Source of the DNA: Metridium senile
Lineage: Eukaryota > Cnidaria > Anthozoa > Actiniaria > Metridiidae
DNA: 64,000 nucleotides
Assembly: GCA_949775045.1 (NCBI GenBank)
Contig: OX459105.1
Location: 3,586,556-3,650,555, forward strand
Direction of reading: 5' to 3'
The notes beneath the pieces were generated by a model. It worked only from the letters and a program-made list of their open reading frames with translations. It searched no databases and was not told where the DNA came from. Below, piece after piece: positions 48,301 to 56,709 of the stretch (position 1 is its first letter; each line of letters opens with the position of its first letter). The translations under genes and the position numbers were made by a program.

Positions 48301-51300
48301 TCATGGGCAAAATCTTGGATCTGCCTATTATTGAATTGGTTTGGGATCTGCCTATTATTGAATTGGTTTTGGATCTGCCTATTATTGAATTGGTTTGGGA
48401 TCTGCCTATTATTGAATTGGTTTGGGATCTGCCTATTATTGAATTGGTTTGGGATCTGCCTATTATTGAATTGGTTTTGGATCTGCCTATTATTGAATTG
48501 TTTTTTAAATATGTACTTTATTTATTGTAGGTCGTTAAACCAACGTATCATGGAGTTTGAAAGCGAGATGGACGATCTAAGAAACCAACAGAAAGCTAGT
48601 AATAGCGACCAGGACACTGAACTGGACAAGAAATATAAAGAGCACTTGTAAGTGGATAAATGCGTTTGTGCTGTTGCTATCTGAATTATTATCACTGTCA
48701 TCTGCACTATATCTTTCATTCCATCACCATCATCATCATCATCATCATCTTTATCATCATCACCGTTATGATCACGACCACCACCACCGTCTCCATCATC
48801 TTTAGCAATCATCACCACCATAATCACAGGGACCGTCATCATCATCATGATAACTAGCATCATCACCACTGCCATCATTATCTTTACCATCATCACCGTT
48901 ATCATCATCATTATCATCATCTTTACCATCATCACCATTATCATCATCATTATCATCATCTTTATTATCATCACCATCATTATCATCATCTTTACTATCA
49001 TCACCGTTATCATCATCATTATCATCATCTTTACTATCATCACCGTTATCATCACCATTATCATCATCTTTACTATCATCACCGTTATCATCATCATTAT
49101 CATCATCTTTACTATCATCACCGTTATCATCATCATTATCATCATCTTTACTATCATCACCATTATCATCATCATTATCATCATCTTTACTATCACCGTT
49201 ATCATCATCATTATCCTCATCTTTACTATCATCACCGTTATCATCATCATCATCATTATCATCATCTTTACTATCATCACCGTTATCATCATCATCATTA
49301 TCATCATCTTTACCATTATCACCGTCGTCATCATCATTATCGTCATCTTTACCATCATCGCCACCATCACTATTGTCGTTTTCATTCTCATCATCATGAA
49401 TTGATTATCATTATTGTCCTCCTCAACACTATCTATTAATGCCATATACAATAATATTTAACAGCATATCTGTTATTATGCTTTCAGAGAAAAGCTCAAA
49501 GAAGCGAACGAACAGTTACAACAAAAGAAAGCGTATATTGACAGTCTGGAACCTAAAGTATCCAGTAGTGGTATGTATGGCTCAATGACATTTACAGTGC
49601 GAATCACAAAACCGTGGGCACCTAGAAATATTTAAAAAATCGTTTTTTGTTCGTTGAACAACTCAGAAATTACTATATGACGCCAAGAAGTTTGACTGAT
49701 GTGTAGTATGATAAACGTTTTGTAGTTAGAGTTGTTTGTGGGTTGCTATAAGAACAATAAACGATTTCTAAAATATTTCTGGGTGCCCACAGTTCGCACT
49801 GTAAAAAAACAATTTTTTTTTTTTACTGTTTTCGATTGATAATGAAGAATTATGCAGAGTTCGAAGAATGCTATCTGCCTCGGCTTTTGGCTATATTATA
49901 TACTGTATATTGCACGTTTTTCAAATAAATATTTTTATTTATCATATCTACTACAACAACAACTTGTTATGGTCAAATAACACAAATACGTACAATCAAA
50001 ATATGCTATGAATATATCAATAACAAAAGAAGAAATACCGACATCATTTGCAGGCTTCAGAGTGTGGACTGTGGCTTGTTTGCGGCAACGATTGTTGAAA
50101 TAGGTGTATTATATACTGCATCTCTGTGCAATATGCAAAACAAAAGGAAATACAATGGAAATAACTGATTGAGTATGAAAACACTTTGTTAAAATATGCT
50201 TGACACAAATTGACCAGAAAAACATATTTCGAAAATTATATAATTTTCTATTGTAACTTTTAAAATATGCAGCATATAGTATGAGATGTTTTTTCTCCCA
50301 TTCAGCTGAAAAGGTGAAAGAAATGGAAGAAATGCTGTCCCAGAAAGATAGTGAGATGAGAGCGATGGAAGACAGATATAAAAGATACCTAGAGAAAGCT
50401 AAATCTGTAAGTACAATTACTGGAATAGTTAAACTCCCTTAACTGCATCCCGATTGGCTAAATGGGTAGAGCATCGGATTTGCACGCGGGAGGTCGGGTT
50501 TTGCGCTCCGGCCGGACCAACACCCAGGGTCTTTAAATAATTGAGGAGTATATGTACTGACTATCGATGCTATTTAAAGCCGATTTTCAAATTTTCATTT
50601 CTTTAATAGGTTATAAAGACGCTTGATCCGAAGCAAAGTCCGTCACCTAACACAGAGGTAATACATTCGAATTCTAAAGAATATAGAACAGTCAATCGAG
50701 GCTGAGGTTGAGCAATGAGAACCGTATACTAACATAATTACGTTCATTTATATAATTCTATATTATACAGCTCTTTAAAAAATGTTGAATACTGATACTG
50801 AATAGTTCATTCCAAGACCAAATGCATTGTGGGGCATGTAATATTGCTTAGAGTAAATAATTATATTATTATTTATTTTATATTCAGTGCATTCTATCCG
50901 AAACAATATACTACAAACATGTGCAAAATACCTTGGGATATTATCTGGTTTTTACATGAAAAATATTTCAACATCATTTTTCCGTTTACCCCTGACCCCC
51001 GTATCAATGTTGAATTGTGGGAATGTGAAACGGTTGTCATTTGAAAGACTAATCAACATTGCTTAGGGGGGAAGGGGGTTTGCAAATCAAATTGATAGAT
51101 TTTGTATATTTTTTGAAACGCAAACAAAAACGCTCATAAAAAAGTGTCCCAACAATTTTGATTGTAGCCACATATCGGCAGTAGATCGCCTGCTATATTT
51201 ATTTTTTATTCCAAATCAATGAGACTAATAATGCCCTTGGGTCTTGCACTATTCAGTATTCACTATGCACTATGCAGTACTAGTATTCGACGTTTTTGAA

Positions 51301-53281
51301 ATAGCTATATATATACCGCAAATAACAACAATGTCGTTGTGTTTATATTGTAGGTAACAACGTTACGGAATCAAGTCCAGGAGAAAGACAAAGTTATCGA
51401 TCATTTAGAGGTTAGTAGATTCAATTCCCATTTTTCTCTTTCCCGCATTCCTTTCCCTTCTCTTTTCTTCCATTTTGTTTTCCAATCCCTTTTACTATTA
51501 TTCTGTTATTTGATTCCTGCCGTTATTGATCCATTTAGAAGTTAGTAGATCCAATTCTCATTCTTTCTCTTTCCCACATTTCCTTCCCTTCTCTTTTCCT
51601 ACATTTTGATTTCATAATTTTTCCCTTTTACTATTATTCTGTTATTTTATTCCTGTCGTTGCTACATTCGTTTGCAGAGGGACCACGAAAAAATGAGAAT
51701 AACACGAGAAAGAGAAGAAAAACTTATTGTGAGCGCGTGGTATGAAATGGTGAGTACAGTATCTACCAGTAAAATTACATTCGCCAACGCATAATCGAGA
51801 TGAGGTGGTCTGGAGCGAGTTTAGTTGCGCAAAGGCGCTTGGGATTGTTACATGTTGATTTTTGCCGAGGGAGGAAAACCAGATAACCCAGAGAAAAAGC
51901 CTGATGGCATGAGAGAGATGTAATAGATCAAGCACGAGAAAAAGTGTTTCTTCCGATATCCAAGAACGGAGAAGTTAGTTGAATAAAACGAGACACAGCC
52001 TATTTTTTTTAATCAACTTCGATGTGTTTGGATAGATTAGGAAACACTCGTTCAAGTGCATGATCTGGCTTATCAAACCATTAAACATTTTTGAAGAAAT
52101 TCAGGCGATTTTATGCTAAGATCACAAATCCAAACCTCCTTCACGGTGCTGATTTCCTTTGGTTTGTCCTCATGAATTATTAATGAGTTTGAGGTCAACA
52201 CATCTGAAGGCCGATTTACACGGCACGATTGTCGTGTGCGACTTGTAGTATACGACTCAAATGAGCTCCAAGTCGTGCCGTGTAAATGCCCCTACGACTT
52301 GCCTACGACTGACGCACGCGACCTACAACTTGTCGTAGGATTTTGAACCAAGGATCAAAACCCTACGACTTGTCGTAGGAAAATGACGTGATTTGTCCCA
52401 TATTAGGACTGGATCTAGTATTTCGTCCAATCACTCACGATTTTAGCAATGGCGTATACCAATCGTATACGACTAGTCGCGCGCGTGTGAATGGTACCTA
52501 CTACAATTTGTAGGCAAATCGTATACTACAATCGTAGGTCAAAATCGTATCGTGTAAATCGGCCTTAACAAACTAAACTCACATATAAACCATGCCCAGT
52601 GGTGAAAGGCTCGCGGCAGTAAACCACTATGCAAGACATAACTATTTATCTATTTACCTATACAGTAAAAACCTGCATAAAAAAAAACGATTTTCGGTTC
52701 AGGCTGATTTTCTTCTTATCTGCTTATATATATCTGATACACCTATTTCAAAAATCGTTGTCGCAGCTGAAGCTACAGTCCACACTCTGAAGCCTGCAAA
52801 GGTTGTCGGTAATTTGAACATGATTTGTGATTTATTACACGCCTTATCAGTGTTTCATTATCTACCACTGCAACAGTGTTATAACACAAATACGTCCATC
52901 CAAAATATGCTATGAATACAACAAATTAAAGAAGAAATACCGACATCCTTTGCAAGGTTCAGAGTGTGGACTGTGGCTTTGATTGCGAGAACGATTTTTG
53001 AAATAGGTGCATATTGTTCTTATGTATATGGTACTTTGTTGACCAAATTTCAGCCTGAGTGTTCTTAATCACCTTGTTCTTTTATGCGGGTTTTTACTAT
53101 ATCACACATATGTATTTACCTATTTGTGTTCATGCAGGGAATGCAGTTGCATCGTAAAGCATCAGAAGACAGATTACATGGAACAAGTGGAGGGATGTCG
53201 TTCCTCGCCAGACAGAGACAAGCATCAAGTCGACGGTCTACACCAAACAGAACACAAAATAATGCAGTTACTGCAAGGTAA
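27219..53281 (+). CDS. HOOK: HOOK-family microtubule/dynein adaptor, complete 29-exon gene
   Basis: Twenty-nine exons with GT/AG borders join in consistent phase into 713 codons; vertebrate HOOK1-3 have about 720. Exon coordinates are given in the three block entries that follow. Order: N-terminal Hook domain (a calponin-homology-like fold) at about residues 1-155, long central coiled coil at about 170-640, conserved C-terminal cargo-binding tail ending TAR as in vertebrate Hooks. From the family, Hook proteins link cytoplasmic dynein-dynactin to cargo, through the FTS/FHIP complex, on endosomes and other organelles; the Hook domain binds dynein light intermediate chain. There is a single gene here, so it cannot be assigned to HOOK1, 2 or 3, which arose within vertebrates. 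The start ATG follows an in-context 5' leader, and its 14-codon exon splices in phase. No lesion was seen. Introns carry many transposons but all splice sites look intact. Confidence 0.93.
29228..29342. repeat. Hairpin repeat with GAAACGTCAGTAAAG motif
   Basis: CTTTACTAACGTTTCAAGC and GCTTGAAACGTCAGTAAAG face each other around CTCCRACGAAGGGCTAAAGC. Related single copies occur near 28255-28330 and 44980-45040, each followed by a GTGTTACAAATT block. It is a dispersed repeat family within HOOK introns, of unknown class. Confidence 0.6.
30945..32700. repeat. 27-bp minisatellite in HOOK intron 4, ~65 copies
   Basis: The unit is GATGGTGGTGATGATGATTATAATAAT with sparse variants (TGTAAT, GAAGAT, TCTAAT). 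The unit is a multiple of three and lacks stops in some frames, so a ~600-codon frame runs open on each strand (MMVVMMIII-type and ITTIIIIII-type). Both are artefacts lying inside an intron. Confidence 0.97.
32758..32882. repeat. (ATT)n microsatellite
   Basis: Two nearly adjacent ATT/TTA runs, the second about 80 bases long, follow the minisatellite and are separated from each other by about 20 bases. Confidence 0.95.
32883..33510. repeat. Low-complexity GAT-rich tail of the minisatellite region
   Basis: Scattered GATGAT/GATAAT runs, an AATCAATC run (about 33034-33056) and a hairpin around GCCAGCTGTAG...GACAGCTGGC (33129-33169). A ~90-base block containing CATGTTACAGTGGAATTAG-like sequence appears twice (about 32960 and 33360). 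Confidence 0.7.
35008..35503. mobile_element. Foldback element rich in CACGTG motifs (HOOK intron 6)
   Basis: Arms about 35008-35215 and 35300-35503 are inverted copies (CTATGCATCCCAGTAGAC, CGTATTGACGGGTCGCG-type and GTGGGAAGATTCGATCACTA blocks). The ~85-base centre contains a directly repeated TATACGTTGAAGGCAAAG. Each arm has two CCACGTGAT/CCACGTGAAC sites plus a TCACATGAT or TCACGTGAT site. Confidence 0.75.
35541..35655. repeat. Inverted repeat with CTATGGGATATAGAGTCT arms
   Basis: GTTAGATAATGAACGCTCG and the ATATAGAGTCT block at the left are inverted at the right end (to 35660) around a ~25-base loop. Sequence on both sides resembles the dispersed GCATGCTGTGTGCAGT family seen at 34600-34860 and 46720-47100. 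Confidence 0.6.
36690..36945. repeat. Dispersed repeat, copy A (HOOK intron 7)
   Basis: Inverted counterpart at 50905-51165. Shared blocks are CAATTTGATTTGCAAACCCC, ACAACCGTTTCACATTCCC and ATTCAACATTGATACGGG. About 255 bases with moderate divergence; no coding content. Confidence 0.75.
37126..49570 (+). CDS. HOOK: HOOK exons 8-24: central coiled coil
   Basis: Exons 37126-37188, 37718-37801, 38497-38600, 39685-39761, 39930-39994, 40235-40318, 40800-40842, 41627-41712, 43546-43599, 44088-44138, 44620-44679, 45213-45279, 46233-46317, 46525-46597, 47516-47583, 48531-48647 and 49488-49570 encode residues 153-573. The sequence is mostly Glu/Lys/Gln/Leu heptad-rich coiled coil, with Hook-family landmarks EELSQRCHELDEQ, ESTIDMYKKKL, QMKALEEKNVTYMQ and REKIVRLEHENK (the LRRLQHENK-type block). 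A Ser/Pro-rich break (GSLSMSPTSPPSG) before PEIKEKI separates two coiled-coil stretches, as in other Hooks. Exon 10 ends GAAGG before GTCAGT, the donor that keeps phase with exon 11. Confidence 0.9.
37256..37459. mobile_element. ~204-bp MITE flanked by TTA, with poly-C tract
   Basis: Ends GGGGTGGACCATTTGGCTTT and the near-complement AAAGCTAAAATTCCACCCC are inverted. TTA flanks both sides (37253-37255, 37460-37462), fitting a Harbinger-type 3-bp duplication. It includes a 19-base C run at 37415-37433. Confidence 0.65.
39043..39300. mobile_element. 258-bp Tc1/mariner-like MITE (CAGTGCGACTACTG ends)
   Basis: Terminal inverted repeats CAGTGCGACTACTGAAACC(C)GGG with a matching right end, flanked by TA on both sides (39041-39042, 39301-39302). 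CAGT ends plus TA duplication point to the Tc1/mariner superfamily. No transposase is present. Confidence 0.75.
41040..41600. repeat. ATTC/ATTT-rich low-complexity region around an inverted repeat (HOOK intron 14)
   Basis: TTCATTTATTCA-type runs occur on both sides. Between them, CTAATTCAATTAACGTTGTCGCT at about 41190-41212 pairs with AGCGACGAAGTTAATTTAATTAG at about 41440-41462, and GCCTAAAGCCTAATC pairs with GATTAGGCTTTAGGC. This is an inverted-repeat element of about 275 bases, probably a MITE. Confidence 0.55.
41774..43127. mobile_element. Tc1/mariner-like MITE split by a LINE insertion (HOOK intron 15)
   Basis: The left end CAGTGCGAATCACAAAACTG (41774) stops after GGGCATCC. The rest of the same MITE resumes at about 42952 with ATCCAGAAATATTTTAG and ends CGCACTG at 43127. 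Comparison with the intact 207-bp relative at 49595-49801 shows that the intervening ~1.15 kb is an insertion. TTA is present at both outer edges. Confidence 0.8.
41803..42951 (+). mobile_element. 5'-truncated LINE fragment with reverse transcriptase
   Basis: Encodes most of a non-LTR reverse transcriptase in one frame to a TAA at 42784-42786: FSKAFDSVPHD (motif A), RGIPQGTVLGPILF (motif B) and KYADDISL (catalytic YADD, motif C). The end resembles CR1/Jockey-clade proteins (RTERFKSVFINRSLLN). The amino-terminal part of ORF2 including the endonuclease is missing, as in a truncated target-primed insertion. The 3' end is AATAAAGAC followed by ATT repeats. ATCC lies at both junctions (41799-41802, 42952-42955), either a short target duplication or microhomology. 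It lies in the same direction as HOOK. The frame is intact, suggesting a recent insertion, but the fragment cannot move by itself. Confidence 0.9.
43133..43272. repeat. Inverted repeat with TTATTGACTGA ends
   Basis: CTTATTGACTGAGTGGGAGG and the AAATATTTGGCTC block are inverted at the right end (GAGCCAAATATTTTCCCATA, then TCAGTCAATAAG). Confidence 0.7.
43722..43855. repeat. Inverted repeat with TATGGCTGGATATTTTAC arms
   Basis: Left arm from TTATTAGACAGTTTGATGTG pairs with the right arm ending CACATCAAACTGTTTAATAA. A half copy occurs at about 36548-36605 in HOOK intron 7. Confidence 0.75.
45844..45960. repeat. Inverted repeat with ACTGGTCCCGAGGGAAAC arms
   Basis: CTTAATGACTGGTCCCGAGG pairs with CCGAGGGATCAGTCATTAAG around a ~75-base centre that repeats the GAGGGAAACAAAACTAACTG motif. 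Confidence 0.75.
45964..46138. repeat. Inverted repeat with GTTATATAGCTAATCATTTT arms
   Basis: The left arm at 45964 is inverted at 46115-46138 around a ~130-base centre containing TCCCGGTCGGGA. It directly adjoins the preceding inverted repeat. Confidence 0.7.
46785..46981. mobile_element. 197-bp Harbinger-like MITE, copy B (inverted relative to 22607-22803)
   Basis: Same length and sequence type as copy A in opposite orientation, with TAA on both sides (46782-46784, 46982-46984). It is inserted within another dispersed repeat (about 46720-47100; GCATGCTGTGTGCAGT and AGAAGCAC blocks) that also occurs without it near 34615-34860. Confidence 0.8.
47258..47445. repeat. Inverted repeat with CATACACTACTGTTTGTAGG arms (HOOK intron 21)
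   Basis: GAGTTGATTTATGGCCATAC pairs with GTATGGCCTTAAATCAACTC. The ~68-base arms also hold GGTTATCTTAAGCTTTCATC. The centre is AT-rich. Confidence 0.8.
48314..48502. repeat. 27-bp tandem repeat, 7 copies (HOOK intron 22)
   Basis: The unit GGATCTGCCTATTATTGAATTGGTTTG is nearly perfect across seven copies and ends about 28 bases before the exon 23 acceptor. It has the same unit length as the intron 4 minisatellite but unrelated sequence. Confidence 0.95.
48720..49400. repeat. ATC-rich ~39-bp tandem repeat (HOOK intron 23)
   Basis: TATCATCATCATTATCATCATCTTTACTATCATCACCGT-like units repeat about a dozen times, grading at both sides into CATCAT runs. Long open frames on both strands (MMIMMMITV- and IIIIIIFTI-type) are artefacts. 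Confidence 0.95.
49595..49801. mobile_element. 207-bp Tc1/mariner-like MITE, intact (HOOK intron 24)
   Basis: Starts CAGTGCGAATCACAAAACCG and ends GTGCCCACAGTTCGCACTG, flanked by TA at 49593-49594 and 49802-49803. The inner AGAAATATTT and AAATATTTCT boxes extend the terminal repeat. Same family as the LINE-split copy in intron 15; shares CAGTGCGA ends with the element at 39043-39300. Confidence 0.85.
50306..53281 (+). CDS. HOOK: HOOK exons 25-29: conserved C-terminal region
   Basis: Exons 50306-50406, 50610-50657, 51354-51410, 51678-51749 and 53138-53281 encode residues 574-713. The block MEDRYKRYLEKAKS followed by VIKTLDPKQ is a hallmark of Hook proteins. It is followed by LIVSAWYEMGMQLHRKA, SFLARQRQASSRRS and the terminal TAR before TAA at 53279-53281. 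In studied Hooks this tail binds FTS/FHIP and gives cargo specificity. Confidence 0.93.
50444..50560 (+). repeat. tRNA-derived SINE head
   Basis: TGGCTAAATGGGTAGAGCATCGG fits an RNA polymerase III A box, and GGTCGGGTTTTGCGCTCCGG about 30 bases on is a degraded B box (GGTTCGANTCC type). A CCAACACCCAGGGTCTTTAA tail follows. The tRNA-like part is not a functional tRNA (B box and acceptor pairing decayed). It sits in HOOK intron 25, about 50 bases before exon 26. Confidence 0.6.
50905..51165. repeat. Dispersed repeat, copy B (HOOK intron 26)
   Basis: Inverted counterpart of 36690-36945, with shared CCGTATCAATGTTGAATTGT and GGGGTTTGCAAATC-type blocks. Confidence 0.75.
51393..51660. repeat. ~130-bp tandem duplication covering the exon 27 splice donor
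   Basis: Two adjacent copies (51393-51521, 51522-51660) share GTTATYGATC-CATTTAGA, GTTAGTAGATYCAATTC and CTTTTACTATTATTCTGTTA. The first copy includes the last codons and donor of HOOK exon 27 (TTTAGAG before GTTAGT). The second has TTTAGAA before GTTAGT, a decayed duplicate donor. Confidence 0.85.
52207..52566. mobile_element. 360-bp MITE with AAGGCCGATTTACACG ends (HOOK intron 28)
   Basis: The left end AAGGCCGATTTACACG is exactly mirrored at the right (CGTGTAAATCGGCCTT). The inside repeats CGACTTGTCGTAGG and CGTATACGACT-type palindromes. No clear target duplication; superfamily undetermined. Confidence 0.75.
52662..53100. repeat. Inverted repeat related to 49960-50110 (HOOK intron 28)
   Basis: CCACACTCTGAAGCCTGCAA and its inverse (TTCAGAGTGTGGACTGTGG) and the AAAAACCTGCAT / GCGGGTTTTT ends form arms of ~150 bases. 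A direct copy of the right arm (AAGAAGAAATACCGACATC...) occurs at 49960-50110 in intron 24. An AGTGGTGAAAGGCTCGCGGC motif at 52600 resembles a decayed minus-strand SINE head. Confidence 0.65.
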
Positions 53282-53595
53282 CACATGAGAGATTTGTAAT
53301 GAAATTCCCATGTGACCGCTGCGATCGCCAAAAAAAGACATGTTTGGCTATCAGAATATAGCTCAGAGTTCTTTGTGATTAAACAAAACCCACACTGATT
53401 ATGTTCAGTTATATTTCGTCAAATTTAAGCTTCCACCTTCAGTCAGCAGTTAATTATTTCACAAAAACGAAAGCGCCAACACAGCGTTCCTGGCGATCTC
53501 AGCGATCGTAGCGATTATATGGGAACCAGGCTCATATTAATGACTGAATACATTTTTGATTTATAGAATCTAAGATATCACATAATACAGGCTAT
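53282..53595. other. Region just 3' of the HOOK coding sequence
   Basis: Probably the HOOK 3' UTR and flank. No AATAAA signal lies close to the stop codon, so the polyadenylation site is not identified. Confidence 0.4.
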
Positions 53596-53860
53596 ACACC
53601 TAATTCAAAAAAGGTTGACGGGGCGATTGGTGATTGCACGACTGAAAGGAGCTATGGGTAATACGAATTCCTTCTTATTCGTTTCTAAATTACCCAAACA
53701 ATGCCTCCAACGTTCAGCGAAACCTTCGAGACACCCATCAGGTCATCGCTGAACGATGTTTGGGTAATTAAGAATGGAATAAGAAGAAATTTGTGTTACC
53801 CACAGTCCTTTTCGGTCGTGCAATCGCCGTTCGTCCCGTCAACCTTTTTTGAACTAGACG
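53596..53860. mobile_element. Inverted-repeat element with AATTCAAAAAAGGTTGACGG ends
   Basis: The left arm (AATTCAAAAAAGGTTGACGG, GATTGCACGAC, AAAGGA, TATGGGTAA) is inverted in the right arm (CCGTCAACCTTTTTTGAAC, GTCGTGCAATC-type). The inside carries a second pair around AATTACCCAAACAATG / ATGTTTGGGTAATT. About 265 bases, MITE-like. Confidence 0.7.
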
Positions 53861-56185
53861 CATAACTGCGTGAACTCGGGCTTCATTGCGATTATGTAAT
53901 CATTTTCTTGGATTAGCTTGAGATGATTTGAAGCAAAAAAAAGTTATTTTTTTGGTCGTCCTCCTTTTCTGTTTGGTCCGTTCCTTAAGTCCGTGATCCG
54001 CTTGCCTGTACTGCTTTTACCAGCATGTAGGCATTCTGTCTGCGCACGCTCAGAAAAATCCAATTTTGATTTTATTAACCGCTGACATGCGCCTGCACTT
54101 CGCAAAAACATAAACAAGCTATCGGCAATGGCGAAATATAACAAGCGTTTTATTTACTTTCCTCTTGTTTATCAGCATTTTTAGTGTGAGCCATAGGTCT
54201 CGAACTGGTTGTGTAGTGTGTGGAAAAAAAACCAGTGTGATGTTTTCCAAAATTAGGAGTTTTAGGCAGATTTTCGGACGTGTTTTGGGACAGAAATTAC
54301 GAAAATAAATTGAATCATGAAGATCACAGAAACCTGCAAACATGTCTCGGAAAAACCTTTCACCACGTTAATACTATTTAAAATGAATTACAAAATTCAT
54401 GGATTTATTCATTTGCGAAATTTTTGCGAAAATGTTTTTTTTTTTTTTAATTTATTAGTTGGCAATTATGCAAACAAATAATTATATCTACATCCAGAAT
54501 GGGTTGGTAACTCAGCACATGCATTGTACTTGACAACACTTGTTCAAGGAAAACTGCACACAAAATCCTTACAGACCTTTCGAATAACCTGCAACATAGC
54601 TCTTTTGATTCCTTTATTGGCAATGAAATTTAAAGAAATCAATGGCTGTTATTGTTAATCAAAACAAAAGACCAGAAAAAATGAATTCACACAAGTTAAG
54701 ACATTGTACACAATTGTAGTGAGCAGTATTCAAAAATATACAAGCCATACCAATCAAGTAGACGTATAAAATGCAAGAGCATAATGGGCTAAACATAAAT
54801 GAATGTCAAAATATAGTCACTTCTTCTTCTTCACATCTAAGCATGCATACTCTTAGTGAAACATGCTATGAGCATGCTCAATTGGTTGACTTGTGCCTTT
54901 TCCAACCAAGAACATGACCGACAAATAATAAATATTCTTCAGTTTAGTCAAAATGACAAGTGAGAACAATGATATTTTAACTTGCTTGATTTTATTGAGT
55001 TAAAACTAAAGTCAAGAGAAGATTTCAATGCCACATATGACATTGTCTACTTGAATACATGACAAACTGTGTTGTTATACAGCCTGGTGATTAGCCATAA
55101 CAATTTGGTTGTAGAAAAAATGCTTATGAATCTAAAGATTATTTGATAGCAATAACCCTGGCATTATGTGTGACCTCCACAACCTAAGTACAGTCAATAA
55201 TTCCTATGATCACTCGACGTATACATATCCACTGACAACAAATTATATAATTGAGAATTCCAGCAAAGCCTTGGTGCCACAACCATCCCTCTTGTCTGTT
55301 GTTCTAGTAATTGGTCCATTGCATATTTCCCTGAATAGTAGAGAACATATAATCAGTTTCTTTCATCCTTTTTATAAATTTATTAATTTCTCTAAAAGCA
55401 AATTTGCTGCACTCCCTAAGCCTTGCAGGGCAAGTTTACTTTTAGAGGTTTTGTATCGAGGCTAGACACAGCTATTGCTAAGTTTGTGAAAGATGTAGTG
55501 ATATGGCACATTTTTTAATTTACTGGATGACTATAAATGCATGACTATAATTGCTTATAGTGTCACTGGAAGAGTCAGTAATTTTAACATAACCTTCAGA
55601 TCATGGTCATGCAGGATTGCTTGGCTATCCTATAACTGAAATAATTGAATTATGGTTATGGTATTAGGTATTATACAGTGTTATATGGGACACAAGTTAG
55701 TTTATTACAGCAATTTAGAGCACAATAGTCTATTTGAAACATATAGGTGTTATATTAAATAGTGTAATTTTTATACTTATATAATTTCATACCAAAACTA
55801 TATTTTGCATGAACATTACTCTGGTTGAGAGCCATGGTAAATAGAAAAAATATATATATACAGTGAAAGAGAATGATTTGTGGTTGCATGGAACAAGAAT
55901 GTGCAAAAATTAATCTATAAACATTTATGTACAAAAATGATTAAGTGTGAAAAAACAGTAATTTTGGAAACATAAAACGTCGTCTTCAATCATAAACATT
56001 CAACAATGAGTTCGAATGCTCACGTGATCACAAATACATATCGAGACGTTTTCAAAGTGGTCAATTTGGATTGCCCGTACAAGAGCTGTGCAATTTTTTA
56101 TGACCAATAAATAACACAAGTTATTCTTTGATTTATTAGCATCAAAATGATGACAAAAAGAAAGCTGGGGGACGGTAAAAATTTC
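53861..56185. other. AT-rich intergenic stretch
   Basis: A poly-T tract at about 54437-54448 precedes TTTATTAG (minus strand: AATAAATT then poly-A), possibly the tail of a retro-inserted sequence. A 99-codon plus-strand frame at 55166-55465 has no recognisable domain or splice context. No gene is supported. Confidence 0.4.
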
Positions 56186-56188
56186 AAC

Positions 56189-56709
56189 TTATTTCATGTT
56201 TTTTGATTCGAGGTAGTACTGAGTGAATGCAATTTTCAGCGTATAAATGTCTTCGAGCTAAAAATATGACTGCGTGAATTTAGAAGAGGTGACTAAAAAT
56301 CAGAAAATAGACAACAATATTTAAACACTTAAGTTACCTTGTGCAATGCAATTTGACGATCAATAACTTGACGATCTTCGTAAACCATGGCAGAGAAAAA
56401 TACTCCTTGTCTGACAAATATGCAAGATAGTTTGGGTGGTCTTCAGTATTCCTTTAAAACCACATAGCTATGCACTTTTAAGAAGCAAAAAAGCTATACC
56501 CCTGCAAAGATAAAGTAAAAAGGTTTGTTATAAAGGCCATTTCCAACGTGGGGGACGGTAAAAATTTTGAGTAAATTGGTATTGCAAATGAGTGAAAATT
56601 GGCCAATCCTCAAATTTCTCGTTTAAACAACAATATATTTTAGATCATCGGCTTCAAGACAAGACTAGTGTTTGGGCAATTTTAAAACACCATTACATAA
56701 TTACTCACC
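56189..56709 (-). other. Candidate small minus-strand gene (two coding exons)
   Basis: Minus-strand splice signals line up. A GTGAGT donor follows 56709, which would end a 5' exon. A second exon contains ATG at 56388-56386 and ends before GTAACT at 56338. A third exon opens after TTTTTAG at 56257 and stops TAA at 56191-56189. The joined frame is 39 codons (MVYEDRQVIDRQIALHK, then LEDIYTLKIAFTQYYLESKN). An AATAAA signal lies about 55 bases after the stop. The second exon is also open in another frame (DHPNYLAYLSDKEYF), so which frame is real, and whether coding begins further upstream, is undecided. No family was recognised. The region upstream (56930-57020) has GCATGCGC and ATGGCG motifs of promoter type. 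Confidence 0.25.

Noticed and set aside
48522..49451. 309-codon Met/Ile/Val-rich minus-strand frame
   Set aside because: It translates the ATC-rich repeat of HOOK intron 23 plus the antisense of exon 23.
50444..50520. Functional tRNA gene
   Set aside because: The A box is good, but the B box and acceptor stem are decayed and a SINE-type tail follows.
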